Positions 28,525-37,263 of a DNA stretch of 64,000 nucleotides are shown one piece after another (position 1 is the stretch's first letter; each line of letters opens with the position of its first letter). The position numbers and the translations under genes are program-made. This stretch comes from an uncultured bacterium. GTDB taxonomy: Bacteria > Actinomycetota > Coriobacteriia > Coriobacteriales > Coriobacteriaceae. The notes beneath the pieces are model-generated. The model ran no database searches. It was not told the DNA's origin and worked only from the letters and a program-made list of their open reading frames with translations. The stretch lies in the NCBI GenBank assembly GCA_958349055.1, contig CATWBO010000001.1, positions 124,001 to 188,000 on the forward strand. The letters run 5' to 3'.

Positions 28525-29415
28525 ATGGCATATCGTCTGGACATCAAGCGCATTCTATCGATGAACTTCTTTCACGACCTGCCCCAGATTATGTTGGGGT
28601 GCGCTCTGGCCGCTATTGCGACCGACCTGTTTTTGATTCCCAACGGCCTTGCTGCCGGTGGTGTTACGGGCCTTGCCACCATTATCCAGGCGGTCGGCGC
28701 ATCGCGCGGCATATCGCTTCCCGTTGGTATTCAGACGATCGTGATGAACGCCTTGCTGTTGCTGGTCGTTATGCGCGAGGGCGGCATGTTCTACGTGGTG
28801 CAGACCGCGACGGGCTTTGTGCTGCTGGGCTTCTTTACCGATCTGTTCGCCCCGTTTGTAGCACCTCTGGCGGATGCGGACCTGATGCTCCCTGCCATGT
28901 GGGGCGGCATTATTACAGGCATCGGTTACGGCATGGTGCTGCGCGCCGGCGCCAACACCGGCGGCTCGGACACGATTGGCCAAATCATCTCGCGTAATAC
29001 CTCGCTGCCCGTGGGCTCGACCGTCATGGCGATCGATGTTGCCGTATGTGCGGCATCGGCTCCGGTCTTTTCAATCGAAAATGCACTATATGCAGGCCTT
29101 TCGATGGTCATTAGCGGCTACGTGATCGATGCCGTGGTCGATGGTGGCAACAAACGCCGTATGGTACTCATCATCTCGGACAAGTTCCCCGATATCGCTG
29201 CCGATATCATGTATGGCCTGGGTCGTGGTTGTACCAAGTTTAAGGCGACTGGCATGTATTCGGGTGCCGAGAAGCCGGTGATCATGGTCATCGTGAACCG
29301 TCGAGAGCTCAATACCCTCAAGACGATCGTGCGCGAGCGCGATCCTCACGCTATTGTGACGGTCGCCGACGTTACGGAAGCTTTCGGCGAGGGATTCAAG
29401 GACATTAGCGCGTAG
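28525..29415 (+). CDS. YitT family membrane protein (DUF161/DUF2179)
   Basis: The 296-residue product has about five to six hydrophobic segments in the first 190 residues, beginning FFHDLPQIMLGCALAAIATDLF, with the conserved PNGLAAGGVTGLATI and NTGGSDTIGQII motifs. A soluble C-terminal DUF2179 domain (KRRMVLIISDKFPDI to DPHAIVTVADVTE) is ACT-like and probably a ligand sensor. Function is not established for the family; transport or regulatory roles are proposed. ATG 28525 follows gagggaggtagc. Confidence 0.9.
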   Translation: MAYRLDIKRILSMNFFHDLPQIMLGCALAAIATDLFLIPNGLAAGGVTGLATIIQAVGASRGISLPVGIQTIVMNALLLLVVMREGGMFYVVQTATGFVLLGFFTDLFAPFVAPLADADLMLPAMWGGIITGIGYGMVLRAGANTGGSDTIGQIISRNTSLPVGSTVMAIDVAVCAASAPVFSIENALYAGLSMVISGYVIDAVVDGGNKRRMVLIISDKFPDIAADIMYGLGRGCTKFKATGMYSGAEKPVIMVIVNRRELNTLKTIVRERDPHAIVTVADVTEAFGEGFKDISA

Positions 29416-29622
29416 GGCCGACCGCGTCCCATCCAAAAGACGTTCACATTGATAAACCGTTTCATCAGCGGTTCTGCCTGCTCAATTGCTCAAAAAATGA
29501 TAAAAACTCTGGTAAAGCCATCAGTTTCCAGCATAATGAATGACGTACGTGCATTGCGGCTGTGTTGGGATTACCTTCGGTGCCGTGCGCATTTTGTCTA
29601 ATGAGGATGAAAGGAAGGCACA

Positions 29623-30453
29623 ATGAGCGACGAAGAGCTCAAAAAGGTTGCCAACGAGGTAAGGAAGGGCATCGTCACCGGCGTGCACGCTGCCAAGTCC
29701 GGCCATCCGGGCGGTTCGCTCGGCGCTGCCGACATCATGACCTATCTGTACTTTGAGGAAATGAACGTCGACCCGTCCGATCCCCGCAAGGCCGATCGCG
29801 ACCGTTTTGTGCTCTCCAAGGGCCATTGCGCTCCGGGCCTGTACGCTGTGCTCGCCGAGCGTGGGTTCTTCCCCAAGGAGGATCTTGAGACGCTGCGCCA
29901 CATCGGCAGCCACCTGCAGGGTCACCCCAACATGAACGACACCCCGGGCGTTGACATGTCCACCGGTTCGCTCGGCCAGGGCATCTCCGCCGCCGTGGGC
30001 ATGGCCGTTGCCGCCAAGCACTGGGGCGATACTTATCGCACGTACGCCCTGCTGGGCGATGGCGAGAGCGAGGAGGGCCAGGTCTGGGAGGCCGCCATGT
30101 TTGCCGGCAACCAGCAGCTCGACAACCTCTGTGTGATCGTCGACCACAACGGCCTGCAGATCGACGGCCCCGTCGAGGAGGTCAACGACCCCATGCCGCT
30201 CGCCGACAAGTTCCGCGCCTTTAAGTTCCACGTGGTGGAGCTCGCCGACGGCAACGACTTCGACCAGATCCGCGCCGCCTTTGCCGAGGCTCGCGCCACC
30301 AAGGGGCAGCCGACCGCCATTATCGCCGAGACCCTGAAGGGCAAGGGCGTGTCCTTTATGGAGAACCAGGTTGGTTGGCACGGCAAGGCCCCCAACGATG
30401 AACAGTTTGAGCAGGCCATGGCAGAGCTCACGGCCGCCGGAGAGGAGCTCTAG
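29623..30453 (+). CDS. tkt: Transketolase, N-terminal subunit
   Basis: The 276-residue product is the thiamine-diphosphate-binding half of a split transketolase. GHPGGSLGAADIM, FVLSKGHCAPGLYAVL and the TPP motif GDGESEEGQVWEAA followed by the Asn in VIVDHNGLQ are all present. It works with the adjacent C-terminal subunit to interconvert pentose-pathway sugars. Split transketolases are common in Firmicutes and Coriobacteria. ATG follows gaaaggaaggcaca. The 207-base upstream gap has an aaccg/cggtt hairpin and a CATAAT -10-like box near 29532, with no gene. Confidence 0.95.
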   Translation: MSDEELKKVANEVRKGIVTGVHAAKSGHPGGSLGAADIMTYLYFEEMNVDPSDPRKADRDRFVLSKGHCAPGLYAVLAERGFFPKEDLETLRHIGSHLQGHPNMNDTPGVDMSTGSLGQGISAAVGMAVAAKHWGDTYRTYALLGDGESEEGQVWEAAMFAGNQQLDNLCVIVDHNGLQIDGPVEEVNDPMPLADKFRAFKFHVVELADGNDFDQIRAAFAEARATKGQPTAIIAETLKGKGVSFMENQVGWHGKAPNDEQFEQAMAELTAAGEEL

Positions 30454-30454
30454 G

Positions 30455-31396
30455 ATGGCAGACGTCAAGAAAATTGCCACGCGTGTAAGCTACGGCGAGG
30501 CCCTCGTCGAGCTCGCCAACGAGCACGATGACTTTGTGGTCCTCGACGCCGACCTGGCCGCCGCCACGCAGACCGGTAAGTTTAAGGCCGCCTGCCCCGA
30601 CCGTTTCTTCGATGTGGGTATCGCCGAGAGCAACCTGATGGGTGTTGCCGCCGGTATCGCAACCACCGGTCGCGTTGCCTTCGCGAGCACCTTTGCCATG
30701 TTCGCCGCCGGCCGCGCCTTTGAGCAGGTCCGTAACTCCATCGGCTACCCGCACCTCAACGTTAAGATCGGTGCCACGCACGCTGGTATCTCGGTGGGCG
30801 AGGACGGTGCCACACACCAGTGCTGCGAGGATATCGCCCTGATGCGCGTCATCCCCGGCATGACCGTTATCGTTCCTGCCGACGACGTCGAGGCCCGCGC
30901 CGTGACGCGCGCCGCCTACGAGTGCGACGGTCCGGTGTACATGCGCTTCGCCCGTCTGGCCTCGCCGGTTATTAACGACCCCGAGACCTACAAGTTCGAG
31001 TTGGGTAAGGGCATTGTCATGCGCGAGGGCGCCGATGTGACCATCATCGCCTGCGGCCTGATGGTCGGCGAGGCTCTCGAGGCCGCCGAGCAGCTCGCTG
31101 CCGAGGGCATCGACGCCGAGGTCATCAACATGCACACCATCAAGCCCATCGATGCCGACCTGATCGTCAAGAGCGCCACCAAGACCGGCCACGTCGTGAC
31201 CGTCGAGGAGCACTCTGTGATCGGTGGCCTGGGCAGCGCCGTTGCCGACGTCCTGTGCGAGCAGTGCCCGACACCGCTCAAGAAGATCGGCGTCAACGAC
31301 ACCTTCGGTGAGTCTGGCCCGGGTGCCGAGCTCCTGCACAAGTACGGCCTGGACGCCGCCAACATCGTGGCGACCACCAAGGAGTTCTTGGCATAA
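30455..31396 (+). CDS. tkt: Transketolase, C-terminal subunit
   Basis: The 313-residue product has the pyrimidine-binding domain (RVSYGEALVELAN, VLDADLAAATQT, FDVGIAESNLMGVAAG with the catalytic Glu) and the C-terminal transketolase domain (VVTVEEHSVIGGLGSAV). ATG 30455 starts one base after the N-subunit stop and follows ggagaggag, so the two are co-translated. A strong hairpin follows at 31468. Confidence 0.95.
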   Translation: MADVKKIATRVSYGEALVELANEHDDFVVLDADLAAATQTGKFKAACPDRFFDVGIAESNLMGVAAGIATTGRVAFASTFAMFAAGRAFEQVRNSIGYPHLNVKIGATHAGISVGEDGATHQCCEDIALMRVIPGMTVIVPADDVEARAVTRAAYECDGPVYMRFARLASPVINDPETYKFELGKGIVMREGADVTIIACGLMVGEALEAAEQLAAEGIDAEVINMHTIKPIDADLIVKSATKTGHVVTVEEHSVIGGLGSAVADVLCEQCPTPLKKIGVNDTFGESGPGAELLHKYGLDAANIVATTKEFLA

Positions 31397-31467
31397 GGCA
31401 AGACGGATCTCAAGGACTGCTTCGCCAGAACTATAAAGCTGCTTCGGCCAGTACTATGGAAACCCGG

Positions 31468-31499
31468 CAGGGGCGCTCTCTTGGAGAGCGCCCCTGTTT
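31468..31499 (+). terminator. Terminator after the transketolase pair
   Basis: A 13-bp perfect stem (caggggcgctctc / gagagcgcccctg) with loop ttg, followed only by TTTC. The short T-run makes it weaker than others in the window. Confidence 0.7.
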
Positions 31500-31500
31500 C

Positions 31501-31567
31501 AGTTGCGGTGAAATAAGGACTGATTAGGGCTCTTAACTGCTAAAACAGTCCCTATTTCACCGCAACT
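31501..31567. repeat. 67-bp palindromic repeat (AGTTGCGGTGAAATA family), copy 1
   Basis: Arms of 21 bases (31501-31521 and 31547-31567; agttgcggtgaaata at the outside, one mismatch) enclose a 25-base interior. A second copy with the same total length and interior length lies at 45278-45344. Interiors differ in sequence. Confidence 0.85.
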
Positions 31568-31640
31568 TCTAAAGAGGCCGTATCAAGCAGGATTTCTATT
31601 GGGATAAGGGCCCATTCCAGCCACGTTCAATTCAGCCCCC

Positions 31641-31843
31641 AAGCATGGCGCTGCTGCACTTAAGCAAAACCCAGCGACCCCTTAGTTACCGCAGGCCGGG
31701 CCCAGGGGTACTCACCCAATCATTCCGCCGGACGGAGGAGCCCCAGCCGCGCGAAGCGCGCCGCCGGGGCTCCGACATGTCCGAGGACGATTTGGAGAGT
31801 AACCCTGTGCCCGGCCGACGGGATCCCTAAGCACGCCATGCTT
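31641..31843 (+). ncRNA. Candidate structured RNA, rod-shaped, 6S-like topology
   Basis: A 10-bp closing stem (aagcatggcg / cgccatgctt, 31641-31650 and 31834-31843) encloses an open region (43 bases on the 5' side, 17 on the 3' side) and then a long rod, 31694-31816. In the rod, GGCCGGGC/GCCCGGCC, CAGGG/CCCTG and TACTC/GAGTA are separated by single mismatches, then CCAA/TTGG, CGGAC/GTCCG, GGAGCCCC/GGGGCTCC and an apical CGCGC-gaa-GCGCG. Closing stem, central bubble and long terminal rod is the layout of 6S RNA. I recognise no SRP, tmRNA or RNase P core. Strand and boundaries are uncertain; it could instead be a leader of ftsE. Confidence 0.4.
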
Positions 31844-31920
31844 CTTATGTGCAGCAAAGCTAATGCTGCTAAAATACAAAGCGCTCATGTAGTTTAAACG
31901 CACGACGATAAGGAGCACCA

Positions 31921-33141
31921 GTGGGTAACCACTTCCGTACCTCCGGTGCGGGCGATGATGCCCCCAAGACGCAGACAGACGTCCAGGGCAGTCGTTTCGC
32001 CACTCCGGATTCAGAGGGCCAGCCTGTTGCTCAGGCCCCCGCTCAGCCGGCAGATCAGGCACAGCCGGCATCCGATCCCTTTGCCTACAATCCCACCAGC
32101 GATGTTGCGCTTTCCGGCACGGCGGGTTTTGAGCCCGTTCAGGCCGTGACCGCTCGCGTGGAGCAGCCTCAGGCTGGCGCCGCCGCGCCGCAGCCTAGCA
32201 TGGCCGGCATTCCCGACCCCATGGCTCCTGCGACACCGGCTCCTCAGCCTGCGCAGTCTGGCCTCTTTGCCGCTATTCCCGATCCCACGCAGCCTGCTGC
32301 CCCGGTGGTCGAGAGCGATCAGGCAGCCGAGGTCGCAAGCCTCGATAACGCGCTCAACAACCCCGATTTTACGTCGGTGTTTGCGCCCATCGATCCGCAG
32401 GCCAGCCGCAAGAAGATGGCCAAGCAGGCCGGTGTCGAGCCCGTCATCCTTATGGAGCATGTCACCAAGATCTATCCGGCACAGCCCAACAAGCCTGCAC
32501 TCGACGACATCAACATCGAGATCTATCCGGGCGAGTTCGTCTTCCTGGTCGGTCACTCCGGCTCGGGTAAGACCACGCTGCTGTCGACGCTCAACCGCGA
32601 CGTCAAGCCGACGAGCGGTCGCATCCTGGTTGCCGGTCAGGACCTCATGAAGATCAAGAACCGCAAGGTTCCGTTCCTGCGTCGCCAGATTGGCGCCGTG
32701 TTCCAGGACTTTAAGCTCCTGCCGCAAAAAACCGCCTACGAAAACGTGGCGTTTGCTCTGCAGTGCATCGGCAAGCCCAAGGGCGTCATTCGCAGCCAGG
32801 TGCCCGAGGTGCTGCGTCTGGTCGGTCTGGCCGATCAGATGGACTCGTTACCCGACCAGCTTTCCGGTGGCGAGCAGCAGCGCGTTGCCGTCGCCCGCGC
32901 TATGGTCAACCGTCCGCCGCTGCTGATCTGCGACGAGCCCACGGGTAACCTCGACCCGGCGATCTCGCTGGGCATCATGAAGCTGCTCGAGCGCATTAAC
33001 CGCACCGGCACCACCGTGATCGTCGCCACGCACGACCGCGAGATGGTCGATAGCATGCACCGTCGCGTGATCGCCCTCGAGGGCGGCCACGTTATCCGCG
33101 ACCAGGAGAGGGGAGGTTACGGCAACTATGGCACCAACTAA
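31921..33141 (+). CDS. ftsE: Cell division ATP-binding protein FtsE with a long N-terminal extension
   Basis: The ABC ATPase domain (about residues 175-400) has Walker A GHSGSGKTT (211-219), LSGGEQQR (314-321), Walker B ICDEP and a switch THD. It partners FtsX to control peptidoglycan hydrolases at the septum. Residues 1-174 are an added Pro/Ala/Gln-rich, low-complexity segment, so the product is 406 residues against the usual ~230. The GTG start is well supported by aaggag (31911-31916). The next possible internal starts lack such a site. ftsX overlaps its end by 14 bases. Confidence 0.93.
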   Translation: MGNHFRTSGAGDDAPKTQTDVQGSRFATPDSEGQPVAQAPAQPADQAQPASDPFAYNPTSDVALSGTAGFEPVQAVTARVEQPQAGAAAPQPSMAGIPDPMAPATPAPQPAQSGLFAAIPDPTQPAAPVVESDQAAEVASLDNALNNPDFTSVFAPIDPQASRKKMAKQAGVEPVILMEHVTKIYPAQPNKPALDDINIEIYPGEFVFLVGHSGSGKTTLLSTLNRDVKPTSGRILVAGQDLMKIKNRKVPFLRRQIGAVFQDFKLLPQKTAYENVAFALQCIGKPKGVIRSQVPEVLRLVGLADQMDSLPDQLSGGEQQRVAVARAMVNRPPLLICDEPTGNLDPAISLGIMKLLERINRTGTTVIVATHDREMVDSMHRRVIALEGGHVIRDQERGGYGNYGTN

Positions 33142-34048
33142 CGTGGGCTACTCCTTCAAAGAGGCAATCAGCCACTTCTTCCGTAACTGGACTACCTCGC
33201 TCGGCGCCGTCATCACGATCTTCCTTTCGCTGTTTATCATCGGCCTGTTCATCATGGGCTCCGCGATGCTGAACTCCGTGATCGGCACCGTCGAGGATCA
33301 GGTTGTCATTAACGCCTTTATTAGCGATGACGCCGATCAGGCCGATGTTCAGGCCTTTGAGGCCGAGCTCAAAACGTGGAGTAACGTGAAGTCCGTGACC
33401 TATAAGGACAAGGACGACGCGCTGGCCGAGTACACGAGCAAGATGTCGGGTAACGCCGATGCCACCATGAGCGCGCTCGACGGCCAGAACCCGCTGCCCG
33501 CCTCCTTCGCCATTGAGATGGATGACCCGTCTCAGGTCGAGAGCACGGCAAAGAAGCTCAAGAAGAACGCCGACTTCCAGAAGATCGCGGATGACGGCGA
33601 CGTCAACGCGAGCGTGCTGTACGGCCAGGAGGAAGTGAGCCGCCTGTTCCAGGTGACCAACTACATCCGCATCGCCGCCGTGGTGCTCGTTGGCCTTCTG
33701 ACCTTTATCGCATTCATCTTCATCAACAACACGATTCGCCTGTCCATCACGGCGCGTCGTCGTGAGATTGCGATTATGCGTCTGGTCGGCGCCAGCAACG
33801 GCTTCATTCGCGGCCCGTTTATCACCGAGGGCGTACTGCAGGCCATTTTGGGCTCGCTGCTTTCCATCGGTGTTCTGGAGCTGCTGCGTAATCTGATGAT
33901 TCCGCGTCTGCAGGAGAGCATCGGCTGGATGTCGTTTGCCCTGCCGATGCAGTACTACCTGGTGACCTATGCTGCGCTGATTCTGGTCGGCGTGATTATC
34001 GGTCTCTTTGGTTCTGCCATCGCCATGCGCCGCTACCTGCGCGTGTAG
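33128..34048 (+). CDS. ftsX: Cell division protein FtsX
   Basis: FtsX is the membrane half of FtsEX. The 306-residue product starts with SFKEAISHFFRNWTTSLGAV and has one membrane segment near residues 25-50, an extracellular domain of about 130 residues, and three more segments (about 175-200, 225-250, 275-300) with the conserved TARRREIAIMRLVGASNGFIRGPF between. Start ATG 33128 overlaps ftsE. A terminator follows. Confidence 0.95.
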   Translation: MAPTNVGYSFKEAISHFFRNWTTSLGAVITIFLSLFIIGLFIMGSAMLNSVIGTVEDQVVINAFISDDADQADVQAFEAELKTWSNVKSVTYKDKDDALAEYTSKMSGNADATMSALDGQNPLPASFAIEMDDPSQVESTAKKLKKNADFQKIADDGDVNASVLYGQEEVSRLFQVTNYIRIAAVVLVGLLTFIAFIFINNTIRLSITARRREIAIMRLVGASNGFIRGPFITEGVLQAILGSLLSIGVLELLRNLMIPRLQESIGWMSFALPMQYYLVTYAALILVGVIIGLFGSAIAMRRYLRV

Positions 34049-34072
34049 GCATGCCTGGAATTCACCCTTCCA

Positions 34073-34105
34073 ACGGGTCGTCTCTTATGGGGCGGCCCGT
34101 TTTTT
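34073..34105 (+). terminator. Intrinsic terminator of ftsEX
   Basis: Stem acgggtcgtc / ggcggcccgt with wobbles, followed by six or more T residues (34100-34105). It lies 25 bases after the ftsX stop and abuts the next palindrome. Confidence 0.82.
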
Positions 34106-34188
34106 GATCCCTAAGGGACGGAAGAAAACGGGTCATTGTGGCGCTGGTCTATCTATGTGACCCGCAATCCTGCCGTCCCCTAGGGATC
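34106..34188. repeat. Palindromic element (GATCCCTAAGGGACGG family)
   Basis: Arms gatccctaagggacgg and ccgtcccctagggatc (15 of 16 pair) enclose 51 bases that contain a further gggtca/tgaccc stem (34130-34135, 34158-34163). The right end with its flank (cctgccgtcccctaggga, then tcatttg) recurs as a solo relic at 48871-48895, upstream of gltB. Confidence 0.65.
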
Positions 34189-34239
34189 ATTTGGGTAGAC
34201 TCTTGGGATGTAAACGGCAATCGATAGCAAGGAGGCGCC

Positions 34240-36375
34240 ATGGGGCGCAATAACAAGCATAAGCGCGGTGCCCGCAATAAACGTGGGCCGGTGCGCAGCG
34301 AACGCCGTCCGAGCCTGACCGGGCGCGTGCAGCTCCATGAGCATGGCGCCTATGTCATAACCGAGAGCGGCGACTACAAGGTTATGGGCCGCGGTAAGCG
34401 CGAGATCATGGACGGCGATACCGTTGCCGTGAGCATTAAGAACAGCCCGCACGGTGAGCGGCGCGCCGTGATCGAAGGCGTGGTTGAGCGCGCAGCCATA
34501 AGCGTGGTGGGTACGTACCAGACCGCTGGTCCGCTCGGTGTGATCGAGCCGCTCGATTCGCGCCTGAAGGCCGACTTCTTCATTCTGCCCGAGGATACCT
34601 CGGCGGATCGTCTGGGTGTCCACCCGGGTGATGCCGTTGTCGCGCGCATTTTGACCTACCCGACGCGCCTGGAATCGGGCACCGTGACGATCGAACGCCG
34701 CATTGGCGGAGATGACGCGCCCGATTTGGGCGTTCAATATGTGATGGCGCGTTACGGATATACCGATAGCTATCCCGAGGCCGCGCTGGACGAGGCCGAG
34801 GGGCTTTCGCTCGATGTGTCCGCGGCGCTTAAGGACCCGCTCCGCCGCGATCTGCGCGACCGCTTTGTCATCACGATCGACCCGGTCGACGCGCGCGACT
34901 TTGACGATGCCATTTCGCTTGAGCGCACGCCCGAGGGTGGCTACAAGCTGGGTGTGCATATCGCTGACGTTTCTCACTATGTGGCTTGGGACGGGCATAT
35001 CGATCTTGAGGCTCGCCATCGTACGACATCGGTGTATCTGGCCGATCGCGTGCTTCCCATGCTGCCCGAACGCCTGTCCTGTGACCTGTGCTCGCTTCGC
35101 CCTGACGAGGACCGTCTTGCGTTTACCGTTGACATTGAGCTCGATGCGCAGGGTCGCGTGCGGCATTACGATCCGTACCCCAGCGTGATTCGCTCGCGTG
35201 TGCGTATGGACTATGACGGCGCCGAGGCGCTGCTGGTGCGTGCCGGCGCGGTTGAGTATTCGGTGCTGGAGGGTGCGGCCGAGGATGTTGCGGCTGCTGA
35301 GACCTCGCGCGAGGAAGCGCTTGAGCGCGGTCTTGCGTGCGAGGAGACCGCCCGCGGCTACAACATCGACCTCGGCGATTTCCTTGTCGCCGCTAACGAA
35401 CTCGCCGAACTTCGCCGTCGTATCCGTCGCGCCCGCGGCTCAATCGATTTTGACACGGCCGAGATTCGCGCTCTATTGGATGAGGACGGAGTGCCCGTGC
35501 AGATTGTGGCGCGTGAGCGTTCGTGTGCCACGTCGCTTGTCGAGGAAGCCATGCTGCTCGCCAACGAGTGCGTTGCAGAGTGGCTGGCGGACCGTGATAT
35601 CGAGGCCTGCTATCGCGTGCATGAGGATCCGAGCCCCGATAGCTTGCACGGTGCCGCCGTTGCGCTGGCTCAGCTAGGCATCATCGACGATCGCCGTGCT
35701 GCCGGTATTGCCCTGGGGAGTCCCGATGAGCTGCAGGCTGCAGTCGATGCTGCCACCGGTACGGCCAACGCGCCGCTCGTCAACACGCTGCTTCTGCGCA
35801 GCATGCAGCGCGCGCTGTACAAGCCGCACAACGAGGGCCACTTTGCGCTCGCCGCGCCGTGCTACTGTCACTTTACGAGTCCCATCCGTCGCTACCCCGA
35901 TCTGGTGGTGCACCGCGTACTCAAGCTGCAGTTGGCCTATGAGCAGCTCGGCGGCAAGGACGCCTTGGTCCGTACGCCGCGGCTGACCGGCAAGGGGCGC
36001 GAGTCGCTGCCGCGCATTCTGCCGCAGATCTGCCGCGCATGCAGCGATGCCGAGCGCGCGGCAGATGCCGCCAGCCATGCGACGCAAAAGATTAAGATTG
36101 CCCAGTACTATGAGGACCGTCTGGGCGAGCGCTATGCCGGAACCGTCTCGTGGGTTAGCAGCATGGGCCTCTTTGTGCGCTTGGACCTGACGCAGGTCGA
36201 AGGCTTGGTTTCGATCAAGAGCCTGGGCAACGAGTGGTTCGAGTTTGACGAGGACGCGCTCACGCTCACAGGTGCCGACACGGGGACTCGCTATGAACTG
36301 GGCCAGCGCGTGATTATCGAGGTCTCGCGCGTCAATACCACGCGTGGGCACTTGGACTTTAAGCTTATCCATTAG
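34240..36375 (+). CDS. rnr: Ribonuclease R
   Basis: RNase R is a processive 3'-5' exoribonuclease acting on structured RNA. The 711-residue product has a basic N-terminus, a cold-shock-like domain (about residues 30-90), the RNB catalytic core with DPVDARDFDDAIS (catalytic Asp cluster, near residue 218), the CHFTSPIRRYPDLVVHR motif and a C-terminal S1 domain ending VNTTRGHLDFKLIH. ATG follows aaggaggcgcc. smpB, its frequent neighbour in Gram-positives, is instead at 44795. A strong hairpin follows. Confidence 0.95.
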   Translation: MGRNNKHKRGARNKRGPVRSERRPSLTGRVQLHEHGAYVITESGDYKVMGRGKREIMDGDTVAVSIKNSPHGERRAVIEGVVERAAISVVGTYQTAGPLGVIEPLDSRLKADFFILPEDTSADRLGVHPGDAVVARILTYPTRLESGTVTIERRIGGDDAPDLGVQYVMARYGYTDSYPEAALDEAEGLSLDVSAALKDPLRRDLRDRFVITIDPVDARDFDDAISLERTPEGGYKLGVHIADVSHYVAWDGHIDLEARHRTTSVYLADRVLPMLPERLSCDLCSLRPDEDRLAFTVDIELDAQGRVRHYDPYPSVIRSRVRMDYDGAEALLVRAGAVEYSVLEGAAEDVAAAETSREEALERGLACEETARGYNIDLGDFLVAANELAELRRRIRRARGSIDFDTAEIRALLDEDGVPVQIVARERSCATSLVEEAMLLANECVAEWLADRDIEACYRVHEDPSPDSLHGAAVALAQLGIIDDRRAAGIALGSPDELQAAVDAATGTANAPLVNTLLLRSMQRALYKPHNEGHFALAAPCYCHFTSPIRRYPDLVVHRVLKLQLAYEQLGGKDALVRTPRLTGKGRESLPRILPQICRACSDAERAADAASHATQKIKIAQYYEDRLGERYAGTVSWVSSMGLFVRLDLTQVEGLVSIKSLGNEWFEFDEDALTLTGADTGTRYELGQRVIIEVSRVNTTRGHLDFKLIH

Positions 36376-36400
36376 CCAAATCCCGACTCATGGCGGGAGA

Positions 36401-36432
36401 GCGGAGGGCGGTCTTTCGGGGCCGCCCTCCGC
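36401..36432 (+). terminator. Strong hairpin after rnr
   Basis: gcggagggcgg / ccgccctccgc, 11 perfect pairs with a 10-base loop, 26 bases after the rnr stop. There is no T-run (atttgg follows), so it may be a processing or stabilizing hairpin and not a true terminator. Confidence 0.55.
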
Positions 36433-36493
36433 ATTTGGATCATGGCTACCTTGCCGTTTGCTCGGCCGCCCGCTTACCTGCTATTGGAGAGGT

Positions 36494-36533
36494 AAATCCT
36501 ACCAAAATAAACCTGTCCCTTTTTGGCAGGTTT
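36494..36533. repeat. ACCTGTCCC-type repeat
   Basis: accaaaataaacctgtccct followed by ttttggcaggttt, an imperfect inverted repeat just before the resolvase gene. It matches the copy at 24238-24272. Confidence 0.6.
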
Positions 36534-36552
36534 ACAAGAAAGCGGGGATGAG

Positions 36553-37158
36553 ATGGCGACGGTGTATGGTTATGCGCGGGTGAGTTCGCGCGATCAGAAT
36601 CTTAATCGGCAGCTGGATGCGCTGGGCGCCTATGGCGTGGGCTCGGCGAATATTTATGCCGACCATGCGAGCGGCAAGGACTTCGATCGCCCGCGGTATC
36701 GCGAGCTGCTGCACATCCTGGGAGACGGGGACGTGCTGGTGGTGCTTTCTATCGACCGACTTGGCCGTAATTACTCCGAGATTCTTGAGGAATGGCGACG
36801 CATTACCAAGGAGCTCGGGGTTGCCATTGTGGTGTTGGACATGCCATTGCTTGACACGCGCGCCAGGGCCAGCGGCGCGCCGGATGTGACCAATACCCTG
36901 ATTGCCGATATTGTGCTGCAACTGCTGAGCTACGTGGCGCAGGTGGAGCGCGAGAATATCCATCGGCGCCAGGCGGAGGGGATTGCAGCGGCGCGGGCGC
37001 GAGGGGTTCGTTTCGGTCGACCTCGCAAGCCGTGCCCTCCTCAGTTTGAGCTGGTACGCGATAGCTATGAGGCAGGCGATATTACCCGCAGCCAGGCAGC
37101 AAAGTGCCTGGGCGTGTGCGTGGGGACGTTCGATCGCTGGATGCGCGAGGCGGGGTAG
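36553..37158 (+). CDS. Serine recombinase (resolvase/invertase family)
   Basis: The 201-residue product begins MATVYGYARVSSRDQ with the catalytic Ser at residue 11, followed by LSIDRLGRNYSEILEEW (active-site Arg residues) and a C-terminal helix-turn-helix (EAGDITRSQAAKCLGVCVGTFDRWM). This is the size of a small resolvase or invertase. ATG 36553 is preceded by gcgggga. No inverted crossover sites or transposase are evident nearby, so it may be a relic of a mobile element, or a domesticated invertase. A repeat of the ACCTGTCCC type lies just upstream. Confidence 0.9.
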   Translation: MATVYGYARVSSRDQNLNRQLDALGAYGVGSANIYADHASGKDFDRPRYRELLHILGDGDVLVVLSIDRLGRNYSEILEEWRRITKELGVAIVVLDMPLLDTRARASGAPDVTNTLIADIVLQLLSYVAQVERENIHRRQAEGIAAARARGVRFGRPRKPCPPQFELVRDSYEAGDITRSQAAKCLGVCVGTFDRWMREAG

Positions 37159-37263
37159 GGGTTTGCGTCGCTTTGGCGCTTCCTGTTGCGATTCAAATTT
37201 TGATACGTTGACGATGTCATTTGGGGCTACACTCGCTGATATTCAAAAAAAGGAGGTAGGCCC

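Larger units (their letters stand above)
31397..31920. other. 524-base intergenic region between transketolase and ftsE
   Basis: Holds a terminator (31468-31499), a 67-bp palindromic repeat (31501-31567), and a long structured segment (31641-31843) proposed as a non-coding RNA. From 31844 to 31920 there is a small gcagca/tgctgc hairpin, an A/T-rich stretch with TAAAAT, and the ftsE ribosome binding site. No protein frame I would defend. Confidence 0.7.

Noticed and set aside
31645..31830. Small basic protein of 61 residues
   Set aside because: No ribosome binding site, and the bases are better explained by extensive RNA pairing.
31641..31843. tmRNA, SRP RNA or RNase P RNA
   Set aside because: No tRNA-like ends with CCA, no GGAAG-type SRP loop and no RNase P conserved blocks could be found on either strand.
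36553..37158. Active transposon around the resolvase gene
   Set aside because: No transposase, terminal inverted repeats or target duplication were found; only a short ACCTGTCCC repeat lies upstream.
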